From: Moanibacter sp964542645
GTDB lineage: Bacteria > Verrucomicrobiota > Verrucomicrobiia > Opitutales > UBA2987
Length of the DNA: 64,000 bases
Direction: 5' to 3'
Assembly: GCA_964542645.1 (NCBI GenBank)
Contig: CAZIUG010000006.1
Span: forward strand, 1-64,000
Part shown: positions 62,685-64,000 of the stretch, in pieces
How positions within the stretch are numbered: position 1 is the first letter of the stretch
Layout: the number at the start of each line of letters is the position of its first letter
Translations under genes and position numbers: made by a program
Notes under the pieces: model-generated
The model's database searches: none
Seen by the model: only the letters and a program-made list of their open reading frames with translations
What the model was told of the DNA's origin: nothing

Positions 62685-63707
62685 ATGACTTCTAAAGCCG
62701 TTATTCTTCTTAACTTGGGATCTCCTGACTCTCCAACCATAAAGGACGTGCGGCGCTATCTCAAAGAATTCCTCTCCGATAAACGCGTGGTCGATCTCCC
62801 TTTACCTTTTCGTTTATTGGTCCTCTACCTGACAATCCTACCCTTTAGACCCAAGAATTCTGCTGAAGCTTATGCCAAGATTTGGACTGAAACAGGCTCT
62901 CCTCTTATTACGATTAGTAAACGTCAACGGAAGCTGGTCCAAGAGCAATTAGATATCCCAATCGCTTTAGCAATGCGCTATGGTAGGCCTTCCGTCCAGG
63001 AGACGGTTGAGTCTTTAATAGCCCAAGGCTGCAAAGAATTATTCGTCATTCCACTGTACCCACAATATGCAATGTCGAGCTATGAAACTGCAATTTTTCA
63101 GGTTTCATGCGTGGTTAATAAACTCAAACCCGACCTGAAGGTAACCACCCTTCCTCCATTCTATCGCGATCCGGATTATATCGAGGCTATCTATGACAGA
63201 ATCTCACCTTCTCTCTCATCAGAATTCGACATGCTCCTCCTAAGTTTCCATGGTATCCCTGAAAGACATCTGTATAAGACCGACCCTTCCAATTCCTACT
63301 GCCTTTCCTCCCCGGACTGCTGCAACCAGTCCCATCCGGCTCATGCCACCTGCTATCGCCATCAATGCCTCTATACCGCTACAGCACTATTTCAAAAAAC
63401 GAAGCTGCCAAAATCCAAGTGTTCCGTCTCTTTTCAGTCTCGTCTTGGTCGAAAACCATGGCTGACGCCCTACACAGACTTGGAGTTGGAGAGATTGGCT
63501 CACCAGGGCATTAAAAAGCTACTCGTCGCTTGCCCGGCGTTTGTCTCAGATTGTCTCGAAACACTTGAAGAAATCGGTATTCGAGGTAAGGATATTTTCG
63601 AAAGTGCCGGCGGTGAGTCCCTGACCCTTCTCCCCTGTCTCAATGACCATCCTTCCTGGATTCGGTTCCTCGTAAATAAGATAGAATCGTGGCTAGATTC
63701 AGGTTAA
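62685..63707 (+). CDS. hemH: Ferrochelatase with a cysteine-rich insert
   Basis: 340 residues from ATG 62685 (KAVILLNLGSPDSP is the normal N-terminus, so the upstream GTG at 62619 is rejected). Catalytic FHGIPERH (H189), FQSRLGRKPWLTPYTD and CPAFVSDCLETLEEI are canonical. Between residues 206 and 228 an insert carries C206, C212, C213, C223 and C228, which may bind a metal or iron-sulfur cluster. It inserts Fe2+ into protoporphyrin IX at the membrane. It is the last gene of the heme cluster, 334 bp after hemG. Confidence 0.95.
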   Translation: MTSKAVILLNLGSPDSPTIKDVRRYLKEFLSDKRVVDLPLPFRLLVLYLTILPFRPKNSAEAYAKIWTETGSPLITISKRQRKLVQEQLDIPIALAMRYGRPSVQETVESLIAQGCKELFVIPLYPQYAMSSYETAIFQVSCVVNKLKPDLKVTTLPPFYRDPDYIEAIYDRISPSLSSEFDMLLLSFHGIPERHLYKTDPSNSYCLSSPDCCNQSHPAHATCYRHQCLYTATALFQKTKLPKSKCSVSFQSRLGRKPWLTPYTDLELERLAHQGIKKLLVACPAFVSDCLETLEEIGIRGKDIFESAGGESLTLLPCLNDHPSWIRFLVNKIESWLDSG

Positions 63708-64000
63708 GCTGATTGCTCCTAGATCTGGATCCTCCAACGCAATAAGCGGTCTCTGTTAGGACCATTGGCTTGCCTACGCCACCCGATCCATGCTCTGCGT
63801 CTTTCGGGACGATGTATAAACAAAAAAGCTACTCCTCCTTACTAATTTTGAGAGAGAGCCAAACTCATTAATCCGGCATTAACCCTTAGTAGAATCTAAA
63901 CTTTTTCGATTGTCGCCATGCAATTCGAAGCACAGTCTGCAATCGCTTCAAATCTAAGATACTCTCACTAGATATGCTATCTAACCTTTCAGACGAACGA

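Noticed and set aside
1..64000. CRISPR array, prophage or insertion sequence
   Set aside because: No regularly spaced repeats, transposase, integrase or phage structural genes were found. The only long repeat is the enolase paralogue segment.

Overview
The window is about 64 kb of bacterial chromosome with moderate GC. It looks like a free-living or host-associated aerobic heterotroph, probably marine. Several enzyme families are present in many copies: Fe/2-oxoglutarate (PhyH-type) dioxygenases, enolase-superfamily dehydratases, AP-endonuclease-fold sugar isomerases/epimerases and cupins. That mix is familiar from marine Verrucomicrobiota (Opitutae-like), Poribacteria, Latescibacterota and SAR202 genomes. 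The hemF-hemE-hemG-hemH cluster and a cysteine-rich ferrochelatase make me lean weakly to Verrucomicrobiota, but the window alone does not settle the taxon. I saw no transposase, integrase, phage gene, CRISPR array, rRNA or recognisable transcription regulator.

Layout. Positions 1-56,000 form a long catabolic region of mostly single-gene units on both strands. 1-10.9 kb: end of an SDR, GNAT, enolase-family dehydratase, bicupin, TIM-barrel isomerase, phosphotriesterase-like lactonase, HpcH/HpaI aldolase, sarcosine-oxidase-like flavoprotein and M24 peptidase. 10.9-21 kb: DapA-family aldolase, an isomerase + PhyH pair, a luciferase-like monooxygenase, RraA-type aldolase, a methylaspartate ammonia-lyase homologue, PhyH, bicupin, PhyH. 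21-27.7 kb: a tandem enolase-superfamily array, one copy broken by an in-frame stop, interrupted by an M19 dipeptidase-like gene and flanked by a divergent enolase-family gene. 28-38.4 kb: class III aminotransferase, Tat-exported PhoX-like protein, then a minus-strand run of PhyH, class IV aminotransferase, SDR, Ldh_2 dehydrogenase and a three-gene CUT1 sugar ABC importer lacking its ATPase. 38.8-56 kb: PhyH, aldo/keto reductase, glycosidase-like protein, two convergent paralogous isomerases, a cupin broken by an amber codon, an HD protein with six potential metal ligands, a second Ldh_2 enzyme, Zn-alcohol dehydrogenase, MBL-fold hydrolases (one with two MBL domains in tandem), another isomerase, sialidase-like protein, EVE protein and HAD phosphatase.

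A tRNA-Gly(CCC) gene at 56,056-56,126 lies where the catabolic region gives way to more conserved genes: a 2-hydroxyacid dehydrogenase, recR and the late heme pathway hemF-hemE-hemG-hemH.

How the genes could work together (inference): sugar polymers and acid sugars are opened by the glycosidase-, lactonase- and sialidase-like enzymes and taken up by the ABC importer. They are oxidised by SDR/AKR/MDR/Ldh_2 enzymes, dehydrated by the enolase-family enzymes to 2-keto-3-deoxy acids, and cleaved by the DapA-, HpcH- and RraA-type aldolases. PhyH, flavin and aminotransferase enzymes would handle N-, O- or C-substituted small molecules. The most unusual points are the methylaspartate ammonia-lyase homologue with altered amine-site residues beside an RraA aldolase, the stop codon at the catalytic lysine of an enolase paralogue with patchy identity to its neighbour, the HD protein with a possible diiron site, and the dipeptidase homologue lacking canonical metal ligands.
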